A stretch of 64,000 bases of DNA from Amphiura filiformis (taxonomy: Eukaryota; Echinodermata; Ophiuroidea; Amphilepidida; Amphiuridae), in NCBI RefSeq assembly GCF_039555335.1, contig NC_092628.1, positions 57,585,547 through 57,649,546 on the forward strand, in the 5' to 3' direction. Positions 12,725 through 26,658 of this stretch are shown here, one piece after another. The notes beneath the pieces are model-generated. The model had not been told where the DNA came from. It saw only the letters and a list, made by a program, of their open reading frames with translations, and did not search any database. Each line of letters opens with the position of its first letter. The first letter of the stretch is position 1. A program made the position numbers and the translations under genes.

Positions 12725-12787
12725 CTACGTTTCTTGTTTTAAGCCTAACATTTCCATTGCTCTTGTCGACATCTTCTTGCGAGAGAA
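12725..12787 (-). CDS. ACSF2-like: ACSF2-like exon 18 (stop codon)
   Basis: Encodes FSRKKMSTRAMEMLGLKQET and a TAG stop. The basic RKK after the catalytic GK is typical of the family C-terminus. The acceptor is TTTTGCAG. The end is not a peroxisomal SKL signal. Confidence 0.88.
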   Translation of the reverse strand, partial: FSRKKMSTRAMEMLGLKQET

Positions 12788-13614
12788 CTGCAAAATGAAA
12801 AATATCATGGTATTATTTTAACAAGACCTCCTGGAAACGAGTTTCTACCATTAAAAGATTAACGTAATAAAAAGAATCGTCCATTGTATTCTGTACTCTC
12901 TAAAAGAGTGAAATCGAAAGAAGGATGGAAAAGGTAATCTGTATACTCTCAAAAGAGTCAATATTGCCTAAAGAAAATGTACTTTCTCTCATTTTAGAGT
13001 GTTTTCCACTCAAAAACGGGTTGTCCTTCGTTCAACTTCTTGAAAGAGTGGAAATTCATTCTTTTAAATTTAGAGAGTAATGTTTGACCGATAAGCAATT
13101 GTGTCCATGTAAGTTTCTAACGCTAAGGTCTTACCTTGCCTGTCTCAGTGGCTGGAAACTCATCCACAAACACAACATACTTCGGAACCAGAAGTGTTAG
13201 AACCTATAATGTTAAGGAGTAATCCACAATGAAATGCGTCCCAAGAATTTCAGCAAAAAATCGTATCGGAATACCAGGTGAAACAAACTTCCTCGCCCAC
13301 TGTAAATCATATATATGTGACCTACTCCCACAAAATGAGCATTAAGTTGATATGGTACTATAAAAGATCCATGACAAAATTGAATTATAGAAAACAAAAG
13401 AAACTCTAGAGGAAACATTGATTTTTGAAGACCAAATCAAGGAGCCAACCTAACATGGTTGGTATAATTGTAAAGGGTATAAAATAAGGATTTCAAATCT
13501 GGAATATCAACTTTCTTCTCATTATGTGACAGCAGGTCACATATGCTATTGAATCAATGACCATTACGCCTTTCTAAAATTAAACACACGTGCTGGGTTG
13601 TTTTAATTTTTATT

Positions 13615-13652
<38 letters not shown>

Positions 13653-16600
13653 TGAGCAAGCAAGCAATTATAAATCATAAATTTTTCGTTTTGGGTTCAT
13701 ACCCCCATCCCTTAAGATAACAGAGCCTTAATTTAATCATTTACAGGTTTACTACGTTTCTCGATGATTTTTTTTTTTTTTAACAATGTTTCCAGGTAAT
13801 TTGCATAATAGAGATATATGGATAATCGAATGAGCCGTAAATTCCTCCCCCCGGTCAATTTTGTTTTATTTCGGGTTTAGAAAATATATATCATAAGCTT
13901 TAAAATGGTATATCATTTGACTTCAAACGATATCCAGAAGCGGGGTTATGGTTTGTTGAACTTTGCTCCTTCAACAAAATGTTGAAGAAACTTTTTTTGT
14001 TTTTACATGTGTCTCTTTTTCCACATTGCTGGTGTTAAATATCAAACAGTCATAATTGGCGGTCATTTCAAATCATCCCCAAGTCAACGAGGTTTAGGAA
14101 TATCCTCTCATTGTTAATTGTTGGTTATACATACCTAGACAAAATACAATGCTTTGTAATCCACCACTTGAAAAGGATTTAGCCAAAGCAAACGAAGACC
14201 AGAGCTATTATTTTTTTATAGACATCTAAAGTAGAAGCTTATTATCCTCTTCAACAATAGGATTATTGATTGGATTAAAAGGTGTTTGACTATCCAAATG
14301 AGATACTTGTCGAACCAACTTGAGAATACAATTTAGGACATTTACGGCTCATTCGTGCTGTACAGTCACATATTGTCAAAAAATAAGCACAAGAAATCAT
14401 TGGTTTTGCCTTTGCCACACCTATAACGAATGACTCTTCAACATGCTCATTAATCTAAACATAAATACACACCTTTCCTTTGCAAAATTCAATAATTTCA
14501 TCTGTGCTTGGTTTGGCTGCCTTTTCCAATCTATACGTAAAATGAACAACAATAATAATAAAACAATTAAAACTTTTAACAATGAAACAATGATTCATCA
14601 TTCTTATGAGATATAGGGTCCATTTCACTAAACTTTACGAAGCTTCGTAAGTATCGAAATCGTGACTTTAATTTGCTTAATTGCACACAAATCGCTTAAA
14701 ACCGTTATTGCAGACTTGTGAAGTCCATCTTGGAGTCAGTTACGTCTTGTGGCCTTTCGTTTGAGGGCAACTACATTTAGCTTTATACCAGGGTCCATGA
14801 ATGTGTTGTCTAGATCATGAGACAATGAGAACAGTCGTTTTTTTCCATGGTTTTCGTAGGTAACCTTAGCGAAAACGTCAAAAGTTACCTTCGAATAAAT
14901 CAATTTGGACACAAATTACTCAGAAACCAGAAGGTCGTTAAACATTTAAAATGAAGCACACATGACAGTTGACAAATCCAAGTATTTATCCCTTCTAATC
15001 TTCTTTGAATCTGATTTTTCTTTCAAATGAGCAGACCGTCGTCTATTTTCGAAAACCATTTCACTAAACTTTACGAAGCTTCGTAAGTATCGAAATCGTT
15101 CGTAACCTACGACGAATCGTAAGTTCCATTTCACTAAACTTACTTACGAACAGTACCCTTCGTAATAGGGATTTACTATATGGACCATTCGTAACTTTAC
15201 GAACTGTTTCTTGAGTTACGAAGGGTTAAACGTTTAGTGAAATGGACACAAGGTATGTTTCTACATTTCCTATGTTTGCTTTACCACCACATACCACTTG
15301 TCAAGAGAGTAGACATTCTGTAAACGTACCTAACACAAGCACATACTTCTTCTCCAGCAATATCGTCCGGTACTCCGACAACCTATCCGATTAAAAAAAA
15401 ATCACGAAAAAAGATTTATGATTTGGTCTTTCTTTGTCCTCTCGGAGATCAAATCACTTAAGGAAAACCTAATTGTAAGAAAAGATGAACAATAAAAGTC
15501 TTTTTTGAAGGATACACGTTTGCAATTAACTGTTAGATGACGCTCATCTCAAAAATCACTTGTATTTAACAATTGAAATGCGTGCCCTATCAAAATTGGA
15601 GAGGCGAGTGAAACATACATGCACATGAGTGTACACATGTGGTACCACTGTGATTCCTGTGCGGTTTTCTACCCAACAAAATCGCACAAAATGGCGACCC
15701 CCAGTACAAAGAAAACGCCCTCTCCAACAAAATGGCGACCCCCAGTACAAAGAAAACGCCCTCTCTAACAAGATGTCTACATGCAATAATGTGAAGCACA
15801 GAATACACCATGTATCTCACCTTTCTCCACTCCCCATCTTTCAATATCGGAGTGTCTCACAGACCTGCCGACAAAATGGCTTAGTCTAACGTTGAATTAG
15901 AGGGGTGTTAGCGTGGGCGGGGATATACCAAAAGACAGGCAAAGTGTGACAACATTTTTCCAGAAATGTAGGATCTACTTCAAAATACGAAATAATACAA
16001 TTGTCCTTTTTCAGTTCATATCTTTTGGGTCTTGAAATTTTGATTTAGCATTTTCACTTTAAAAGAGTCTAAAGGGCTTTCAAAATTCTCCTGACCATAC
16101 CTAGTTACTCCAAGGAAGAATGCTGAATATTCCCACATCAGGTGTCACATTGAAACATCAGAGGATTCATGGTACTCGTTAACACACAGGAGGGAACACC
16201 TTTCACCAAAACCTATATTTAATGCTTAATTTACTGTAGTATCGGCTAGCTGAATGTCTTACTGTAATACAAACCTACTAAAACTTATATGTGACCATCC
16301 AGCACAACTGAGCCCTGAAGTCGCCAATCATCATTTTGAGATATTCAACCAAAATATTCTGCTTGAAATTAGCTTTAAAATGATGTATATCATGTCTATA
16401 GTACTTGACATTTAAGTAGTGAAAAATCAATAAAACAGTCAATAAATGTTTCCTATTGTTTATTGTTAAGTTCAATGGAGCATATCTCAATAGTGGCACT
16501 GGCGACATCCGGGCTCAGTTGTGTTGGATAGTCACATATGCCATGCTTAGTAGTACCAGCAGGGCTAGCTGGATTCTTATCGAAACATGTTTTACGTGTA

Positions 16601-19600
16601 AAAAAGTTCAGTCTCCAAAGTTGGTGTATCCTTAGACGGCATAATTACTTCGCTGTAATCATTTAGGTAACAATGAAATCATCGATTTATCTTACCATGC
16701 TGTCTACTATGCCAGGGTGCTGGTTGAGTACACGTTCTAATTCAGGTGGTGCCAAGTTGACAGCGTTCTTAATGATCAATTCCTAATATGATGGACAGAT
16801 ATGTGTTATTACATTCACATTAACCAATCGCCATAAAATCAACATTATTATTTGGTTATGTTTCACCAATTTTGCGAGAACGCACTTACACTATGACGCC
16901 ACAGTGACGTAACAGCGGAGAATGTTGGTACTTGGGAAAAGGAAACCTATATATATATATCCTCGATTTGGTACCCTCTAAAGCGTATAACCAAGAATTG
17001 CGCCCGTAAGACAAGGTTAAAGCAATGGACGTAACGAATCAGCAATGTTATCCCTACTTTAGTAGCAAAATAAATATGGTTACTTTACCTTGATTCTGCC
17101 ACATATCTTTATGAATCCTCTATGGTCCATTTCTGCAACATCTCTGAAAAACAAATATTATAGCGGAATAGTCGCAGTGATGGTGGTAGAACTAGAATGG
17201 TGGTGATAGTGTTGTTGTTAGGGTGGTGGTGGCCGGGTAGTGGTAATAATAACAGTAGTAGTTAGTATGTAATGTATACAGGTAAGTTTGGTGGAAGTAG
17301 TATCCCCATAACAACAAGTTAGCATCAGGGGGCTTCAAAATCTTTCAAGGGTTTTCTTATCTCTGACTCTGAGATAGAAAATGCAGCATGTGTTTGTTAT
17401 TGATAATTGGCGTAGATCGGGGGGGGGGGGCGATAAATCCCTCCAATATTTTGATAGGGAGATGGCCCACACAGTCACCCCCCCCCCCCATGTTGACGCC
17501 TGTATGTTTCGGGTTTCTGACCAAATTAATCACATGTTTGGCCATTTTAACCAAAAAAGTGCAAATTTTCACGCGCATCGCGCAGTGAATTCCGCTTTCA
17601 CACCATGTTTCACCAGTTTAGTTTCAATATGGCAAAAACTTTTCACGCGCATTTGTATCACAAACTTTCTGTCGCCAAAAGGTGCTGGATGCACTACACG
17701 TCAAGTTTTTTTTCCAACCCCATCCATCCAATGTCAAAAAGAAATCTACGCCACTGTTATTGATTCTGAAAAGGCCATCATTAAATGCGCACCCAATGTA
17801 AATACAATTTGATGCCGGTGTATACTGTACCTGCATTGATTTCAACTATGTAATAGTGACAGTGTAAAAGTAATTCGGCAGCTTTTATAGATTTACTTAA
17901 GATTGTATTTCAGCCATTTGCTCACATCGCAGACAAATGGAGTGAGCCAAAAGTTTTATGGGGGTACACCCGCTGGTAGTCGGTACCCTACCCTGTATGT
18001 GCCCATCCGTTGTTATCCTTGAATTCTCTCGTCTTTTCCGGCTCACCCCAGTAATACAAGAACAAAGAATAGCTACGAATAAGCATCTCTCCTTGGGTAT
18101 TCACTGGAACAACCTTTCCTTCCTTGTTGACAATTTTCACCTATGTGACAATGGTAAAATTATCCACTTTAATTTTTAAACGATAAATTCAAATAAATGT
18201 TATATACTAAAGAACAAGAGTGAGCATTTCGGTAAATAGATGCATTTGAAGGATTGTTGAAAAATAACTCAAACATTTTTGTTGACAAATCCATTAAATG
18301 AGAACTTGCGACTTTAGCTTTCACCATCAGGGCTGATGGCTTATAATTACAAGTGACGACGTTTTTGTTTTGAGTAGTGGATGGTATACGTGATCGGGAG
18401 AAGCGAATATAGATTGTTTCTCTTATTCGTCTGGTACATGCATTTGAGTCTTTATCGAAGATTGCTACCCCTTCCCATTCTATGATGTGAATTTCTTTAG
18501 CTATGTGGTCTGTAATGGCTGATTTGTTCTGTTCTGAGGTTGATTCTTTTCTGTTTGCTCTAGTAAACATTTTCTTGTGAACATTACATACCACATTCCT
18601 CAAACAAGGACAACAATCTTCGATAAGGACTCAAATGCATTCACCAGAAGAATGAGAGAGGCAATCTACATTCGCAAAGGTATGGTTTCTTTCGATAACG
18701 TATACGATCCATTGCTCAAAACAAAAACGTTGTCACTTCCAGGAAATATCAACAAGTCCTTCGCGGGAATCGGTTGAAGGTATACATGTATGTGCCACCG
18801 TTTTGTGATACTTTTTAGCGATTTTTATATGTCGATGGGTGGATTCCCAGTGATAGGTAGCAAAAACAGTAAAAAGTAAGTATAGAAAAAGGAGAAAAAG
18901 TCAGCATCAGATGGCGTGGCACATATCCGTACAAACTTTTTCGAAGAACTCCCCGGGGCTTGTGATCAAGCCATCAGTCCTGATGGCGAAAGCATAAGTC
19001 GTGAGTACTCATTTAATGGATTTCTCAAGCAAAAATGTTTGAAATAATGGCAATTTGGCTTCTGCATATTCTGGTATCAGATCAAAACGGATTGAAATGC
19101 CAGTATGTGGGCACCGTGTCGCAGCGGTAAAGCATTCGATTCATAAATGCAGATTAGCTCGAGGCGTGCGTTCGAATCTCCGCAGCACTAACGTGTTCTG
19201 CAATTTGACAAGCGCTTTAGTCTCACGTATCTCGCCATAGCCAGGTGTAATATGGGGGAGCTGTTAGTGGATAATCACAATCTATAAGTGCTGAGGGGAG
19301 CTGCGTTTCGGTTGCGAAGCGAAATGTTGAAGCGAACATGATAATTCTGATGTATCCCAGTGGCAGCGAAAACAATGTAAGGGTGCGCTGGTACCTGACT
19401 AAGGTGAAGTACACGAGAAGCCACCCTTCATTTTTTAATGAAAATTAATAGGTGGCGTCAATGCCATCCAATCAACGTGAAAAACGTTATGTGATGAAAT
19501 CGGACCACCCTCCTCAAACTACCAAAGTTAAAGGTTCATTGATGTTTACCTCTATTCCACCAACTGGATATACACAATCCCCATCTATGACATCTTGCGG

Positions 19601-21766
19601 ATCTAATGGATGGTTAAACATAGTAGCCAACACTTCAGTCATTCCATAAGCAGTCTATCGGAAGGTAAATTCGAAAAGAGAGAAAAAAGAAATCAACCAA
19701 ATATGCGATGCTGAATTTCCATATGGTTTGTCAGCTTGTGTCAAAAATAAGATTCAGATAATGATAATTATGGAACTTTAGGAAAGCAACCAAAAAAAAA
19801 AAAAAGGGGGATTGCCTTAAACGTGGGGGACAATTGGGGGTTTGATTGATTTTGACTCAAATTTAAAAACAAAAATTCTGCAAATGTTCTCAATAAATTT
19901 GAAAGGTTGTTCTCCAAGATCTATCTAGTTTTGATTTGCTAGGGTTATTTAGCCTCGTTCAGAAAAAAGTTAAAAATGATTATGGCAGCCTGAGTCTGTG
20001 ACTTACAGTTCTCGTCTTTGTAATCTTTTGCTCGACACTTTGCCGTAATTTGTAAGGGATAACGCTTCCTCCCAAGATAACTGAAAAATAGACGACAATT
20101 TCATTTTTGTGCAGTAGCATTATGGTGGTGAATAACTCAAATGTTTGAAATATATGTAATTTATAATCATGGTAGATACGATATAATAGGTTGAAGGTTA
20201 GCAACTATTTTTAACTGTTGCGATTTGCTAGTTCACAGCATCTTGCGAATTTGCATTGATCATTTCAAAGCGAATGTGTAGAAGAATTCAAATATCATAT
20301 ATATACTCTTGTATGCCCTGTGGTTCTTGAGTTATGTTGTAAAGAGGGCTGAAAAAACAACAATACTTTTGTAAAACGTACATAACTCATTAACAACAAT
20401 AAATCAAGCAAGTTTTCAAAGTATAAGATTTGTAGAATGAACTTTGCAAAACATCAAAGTGTTATTTTTCAATAATATATTGATTTTGATAATAAAAATC
20501 AGGTTTTTTTTTTTTGGCTACTTCGACCAACAATACATCGTGACGTGTACCTTTAATCTTTTAAATAAACAATGTTCAGGACGTGTAGCAACCTACTAAA
20601 AACAACACAAAACAGGAACGCACACACCTCTTCCTCCACTACACACATTCCACCCACCCCAATACACCCCTACATACATACACTACATTATGTACACCCC
20701 ATGCCTAACTCAAGGACCCCAACATACCCCCTCACCCACAGGCTGTATACTTGATCCATACCTATTTTCAAATTGGAAAAGTCGTACTTGTTGAAATCTG
20801 GAAAGTTGATCAGCTGGGCCATGTGATTAATAAAGAACAACCCTTCCGTCACTCTGAAATAAATTTGAGGCTACAGTTTCACATTATATTACACGTCATC
20901 ACATATACGGTCTTAGACTCTCCAATATAATATAGAATGTAAAAATATTTAAAAAAAATTCAGACCTTTAGTTTAGACCTTCCAAAGTCGTTACTCTGAG
21001 TTTCACGCCTAAAGGCGATCGTCAGACAACATGGTGGAGACAATTTCGAATGGAAGAATTTACATTCCATGGTGTCAACAGCCAAACTATTCCAGAGTCG
21101 GCCTGTATTATCATAGATAGTCAGATAGTGCTCAACTGCACAACAGGAGCGTAATAACAACATAACAACATAATATTCATGGTCGGTTACCCTGGTTTGA
21201 TATCCGCATTGGCACATTTGTGCCCATTCAGTCTTAATTCCGATCCATGTATGAATAAGCTACTTTCTGTTTGATAATAATGTGCTCTTCATATATAAAC
21301 TACATGGCTTTCAAGCTTTTTAGCAACATCTGTGGTTTTTACCTAGTCGACTGAGTTATACCTATTTTATTTAGGTATATTTAATTTATTGTATTATAAA
21401 GTTTATTGTTTCCTTACTGTTTGATTTGTATTGTATATTTTCATGCCCGACCCTACAGAGGCACGTTGGCGCAGCGGTACGGGCTCTGCCTTGTAATTGG
21501 TGGATTGCGAGTTCGAGCCCCAGCGGTGCCATCGTGTTGTGCTCTTGCGCAAGGCGCTTTACCCTACTTACCTCTCTATACCCAGGGGTGAAATGGGGAG
21601 CTGTTATGAATATTGTCAATTGAACGCCGCCCAAAGGTATGAGCATGCCTTGGGCATTGTATGGCAGCTGACATTATTCTATCGACATCAGAATATCTGT
21701 AAAGCGCTTTGGTACATGTACACATGTGAAAGGCGCTGTATAAATACATATATGTATTTATTATTC

Positions 21767-21809
<43 letters not shown>

Positions 21810-24800
21810 TTTGCTTCTTTTAACTCTGAACTAATTTCTGATCTTGTTTTCCCATCCTTTCCCTTTTATAGCTCACTACACCTGTCGGGTGGTTCGTCTG
21901 ATGATACTAAGGAAGCTCGCTGTACCTACTATGATTCAAGTACTATCCAGAATCACCAACCTAGCATATGTAATTTCTCTCTTTTTCATTTAAATTCCAG
22001 TAGCCTTGCTAAACATTCTAATGATGTCATTGACTATCTCTCTGTTTTAAATCAGCATTTTGAGATTTACGGGTTCTCAGAAACCTGGTTTACTTCTGAT
22101 GACTATTCTTTGCTTTATTATGGTGATTTTACCGTTGAAAATTGTGTTAGTGAGGATCGTCGAGGTGGCGGTGTATCATTGTTTATCAAATTAACCATCA
22201 ATTGTTCAATCAGAACTGATCTAAAATTACTGCCGAACATTGTGACTCTATCGTTATTGAAATGACCCATAACTCCAAAAGGTCCCATTGGCATTGTTTA
22301 CAAACCAGAATAAGTCATCTTTGATTGCAGATTTTATAGCCTCTTTAACAAACACACTCGATCTTGTTTTTTGAGAGAAAAAGACTTGTTTTATTATGGG
22401 TGACTTCAATATTGATCTTCTTGTTCACGAGCACAATCCCAAGGTTTCTGAATTCCTGAATTTATTTTACTCGCATTATTACATCGCATCCATCAATCGA
22501 CCCACCCTCATTCAAACACCACTACATCTCAAACAGACACATCCCACACTCGCACACCGCCTTTGTATCTCTCACTTGGTGCATGGGCATACATCTCGTA
22601 CTTCCATGCTTGGTGCTTGCAGTAAGATTGGATTGATAACAAATAGATGGCGAGTATGATTGACACTATAAGTTAGGGACAAAGTCCCACGGGCGAAGTG
22701 CTGCTAAAAGTTCAAAGTACAATTCAAGGTCATTTTTTTTACTCGGGGTTTCACGATCAATAAACTGGTAGATTCCGAAATCAGAATTGTTCAATAAGTG
22801 AGCCCTCATTATAGTTATGCCAAGATAATTATATTGCATTCGATAACATACACGTATATTTACTTTCACTGTCACCTTTTTATGACTATTTATCGAATGC
22901 TTTGCTTGTGAAACATCTGTATAATTTCGAGTTCAACTGAAAGCGCTCATCATGATTAATAACATATTTTTCATTTATCAAAATCGATTCATACACTCCT
23001 ATATCAAAGCAGCCAATCAGAAAAGCTGTTAGAAAAGTACGAAACATGCATTGATTGTGTATATTGTGCACTCCGCGTACTGCTCGCAGTGTTTCTCGCG
23101 CGTTCGCGTCGCGTAGGATTGATTCATTTCTCTCTTCGGGGCTCGTGCATTAGACGCATCAACATCAGCGCGCGTGCATTATTTTGTCTAATTTCTCTCC
23201 CAATAAGTAATACCTATAACTATGGCATAGTCTAATTTTGTATACGTCTAGACATGTATTTTTCATGGACCCGAACGTGTGTCATTTGCAAACCTTTGTG
23301 ATCCACTGTCAATGGAATTGAACACTATTGATTAACTTAAGCGCGTCTTGTTTGGGCAAATCTATTTAAAAATAAATTTAGCCCTTGCCTTTTCAGCCCT
23401 CGACAGATCTCTCTATGTCTCTATGTCTCTGTCTGATTATCTCTACTCCCGATCACCACTCTCACTCACTTTTCATCTTGGAGTGCCTTCGCCATTGCTT
23501 CAACAGTAAAGTCTGCGTACAGAATAACGGTTGTGCATCCTCGTACCAACGGGAGAAATGTTCCGATGAAGGATCCCGATCCGGAAAAGCTCACCGTGGT
23601 CGCGTACCGTACCGAATCCTAAAATTCAGTGCATGAACATAATTATTAGATTTCAAGCACCAGCTGCTATCTCATTATATTCGTAAACTGATATGCCTAA
23701 TGAGAACATTCTACATAATAATTGAACAAAATTGAATAATAAAACGTTAAGAAAAGCAGGGAACAGACAAAAATTTAACACATTAAAACAATATTCTAAT
23801 AATAACTGATAGTAATATACATTATAAATGCAAACAATAGTGTAAAATAAACTAATTTCGTTCAGGGGGCAATACGAGCGTATGTTTAATGTTTAAATCA
23901 ATCCATTTGTCTCTTACCCAGTTATCCTGAAATCCTTCCACGCCAGCTCTGTAAGCACCTGCCGTAGCAGCGTTGTTTACCATGGCGTGATGTGAAAGAA
24001 CTGAAGGCTTGGGAATTCCAGTAGTACCCTTGAATCAATAAGTAAAAATCGATAGGTAATGCAAAAACGTACTGTGACTCCAAAATAATATTTAATAATA
24101 ACAACAACAACATAAACAACAGTATAGTAAAGATAGTGATATTACAGTGATATCAAAACTGAAATGTCCGCCATCAGTCTATTTTGCTCACATTTTCCAT
24201 TATGACTGAATATATAGTGTTTTGTTCTATTCACCATTATATTTTATCCTACCGTGAATTATATTTTATAAACTACCTTATGGATATTTATCATAATATT
24301 GTACCGTATTATAAAATTTTTTTGTAAGAATCCACTGTCGTGTAATGCAATTACGACTAGATTTTAAGGACAAATGAGAGAACTAATGTCTTTCAATTGC
24401 GCCATAATATGTTTGAAGTGAGATACCGTAAAACCCCGTCTATAAGCATATAGAGTACTTCTGATGAAAGCTACATTAATCCAGGCGCCATTATGGAGTT
24501 TGAGCAAATAAATTACGGATCCATGCATATACAAACAAGTATTATTTTAAAACCAATCTATTGTATTGGTATATTTACGCTGGCTTCAAATTAATTTAGC
24601 TTTCATGAAAAACACTATATATGCTTGTAGACGGGGTTTTACGGTATGTTATCTGTTCGAACTCCAATAACACCTCATACATATTTTCCTGGATATTTGT
24701 ACGTTCATAGCATTACAGCCCTGCTATATTGATTTTTCAAAGTAATATACAGCCTGTCTCAAAAAGAAATTGTGCAAGTGGAAAGCGCCATCTTTGGCAA

Positions 24801-26504
24801 TTAGAAAATACTGTTGTGACATGATGCTTACATCAACGTCAGGGGAGCATTCCTAGCTTTCAAATACCGTTTGTTTCATTCATTTTGGTTTCGGCAATCC
24901 AGAGATCTGCTTCACTAAACATTTGCTAAACACAAGTGAATGAAAAACCTTTTGTGCCACCTTTTAGAAAATTGAATAGAATGTTATGTATACCTATACA
25001 ATACAGTTTAAAATAAAAGAACATTCATTTATAGGATTAGAAATGATATGTAACTAACAATTGTCCAGTACGTAATTGTATTGAAGACGAGGGCAGCAAG
25101 ATGCATTGTTACAGGCGGCGGTCACGTAGAAGGAAGGGTGCTCCGAGTGCCCCATGTACAAGAACAATAATGTTAAAGACCAAACTGTAAAATTTACTAA
25201 ACTGTTGATTTCAAGCAATGTCGGACTCAGCTGCTGCACACTCGGAAATAGTATTATTTGTACTTATGATTTGCTGACAATTCATCAATGGATTTTAAAT
25301 CTTTAGTGTAAAATTTCAAACGTATACGATGTGCAATATTTCGTTGACATGATTTTAATTTTACAACAGAGTGTGCAATATTTGTTTCTTTTAACATGTC
25401 TTGAGTGCCAAGAGAACAGTATTTACCATGATAAAATCATTAACATGTAAATGTATTTAGTTTTACAGCAGAATTTGAAATATTTATTTATCTTTTAACC
25501 AGTTTTAAGTGGAAAAAGAGAATCATTAGACCTGTATCATGATAAAACAGTAAAAACATTAAAAACAAGTGTGTATTTTTGTGTAATCGATGCATTCGTT
25601 TGATTTCACGAAGGAACTCTTGATATCGATGCTATCATTGATTTACACGTACAACCCTCTTCCCTAGTAAAAGTGGCACAATTGTTATCACCCTTTCGTA
25701 GTTAACTAAACATATCTCGAGATTGAAACAAGCAAATTGAACAGAACAAACGGCATTTGAGAGCTAAGACTATGCCCTTGAGGATGTCACAGCAGTTTTT
25801 TCAAATTGCCAAAGAGGGTGCTTTTCACTTGCACAGTTTTTTTTAGACAGGCTGTACTACCGTAATACTTATTTCAGTGCACCCAAAAGTCCAAGGTGTC
25901 ACTGCAGCTGGAATGGATACTAGATATATCAATTCGTTGAAGAATTAGTGATGTAAACAGGATTAATCACCATTCGCCGTAGAAGTGACGTAATTAATCG
26001 GATTAACTACCATAGCAATAGATACATCGCCCTGCACTACAATGTTCACGCGGTACCTATGCATTGAACCATAGACGTCAAAGGGATAAAGACCTGGATC
26101 GTATTAATTCTAAAGAATATTCATATCATGCTGATCACTCGCACCTGTAAGATTTAGTATCTTTGAAAAAGTGGTATTGTATTCAATCTAAGATTGCAGA
26201 CAGACACAGTTGATGAGTAGTGCAGGGCGATATTCAAAAATTGTATTAATCTATTGCTATGGTAGTTAATCCGATTATAACGTTACTTGGTTAATGTCCT
26301 AAATGACAGCGCGTATCTTAATGCACTCCATTCAGTTAATCATTATTATCATACTTACTGATGTGAAGTATGCTATTGCCGGGTCATCCATATCAATTGA
26401 CATACAGGATGTAGCAACCTTGTCTATATCTGTTTTATCAGCCAGGTCCAGAAAACTACCAAGTTTGTAAATTGACCTAACAAATAAATAACAATAATAA
26501 TAAC

Positions 26505-26542
<38 letters not shown>

Positions 26543-26550
26543 TAATAATG

Positions 26551-26595
<45 letters not shown>

Positions 26596-26600
26596 GTAAA

Positions 26601-26658
<58 letters not shown>

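Noticed and set aside
18041-18046. GTGAGC as the exon 12 donor
   Set aside because: Using it would drop the EPEKT...GWAHTG segment. The donor at 17986-17991 keeps TGD and the phase with exon 13.
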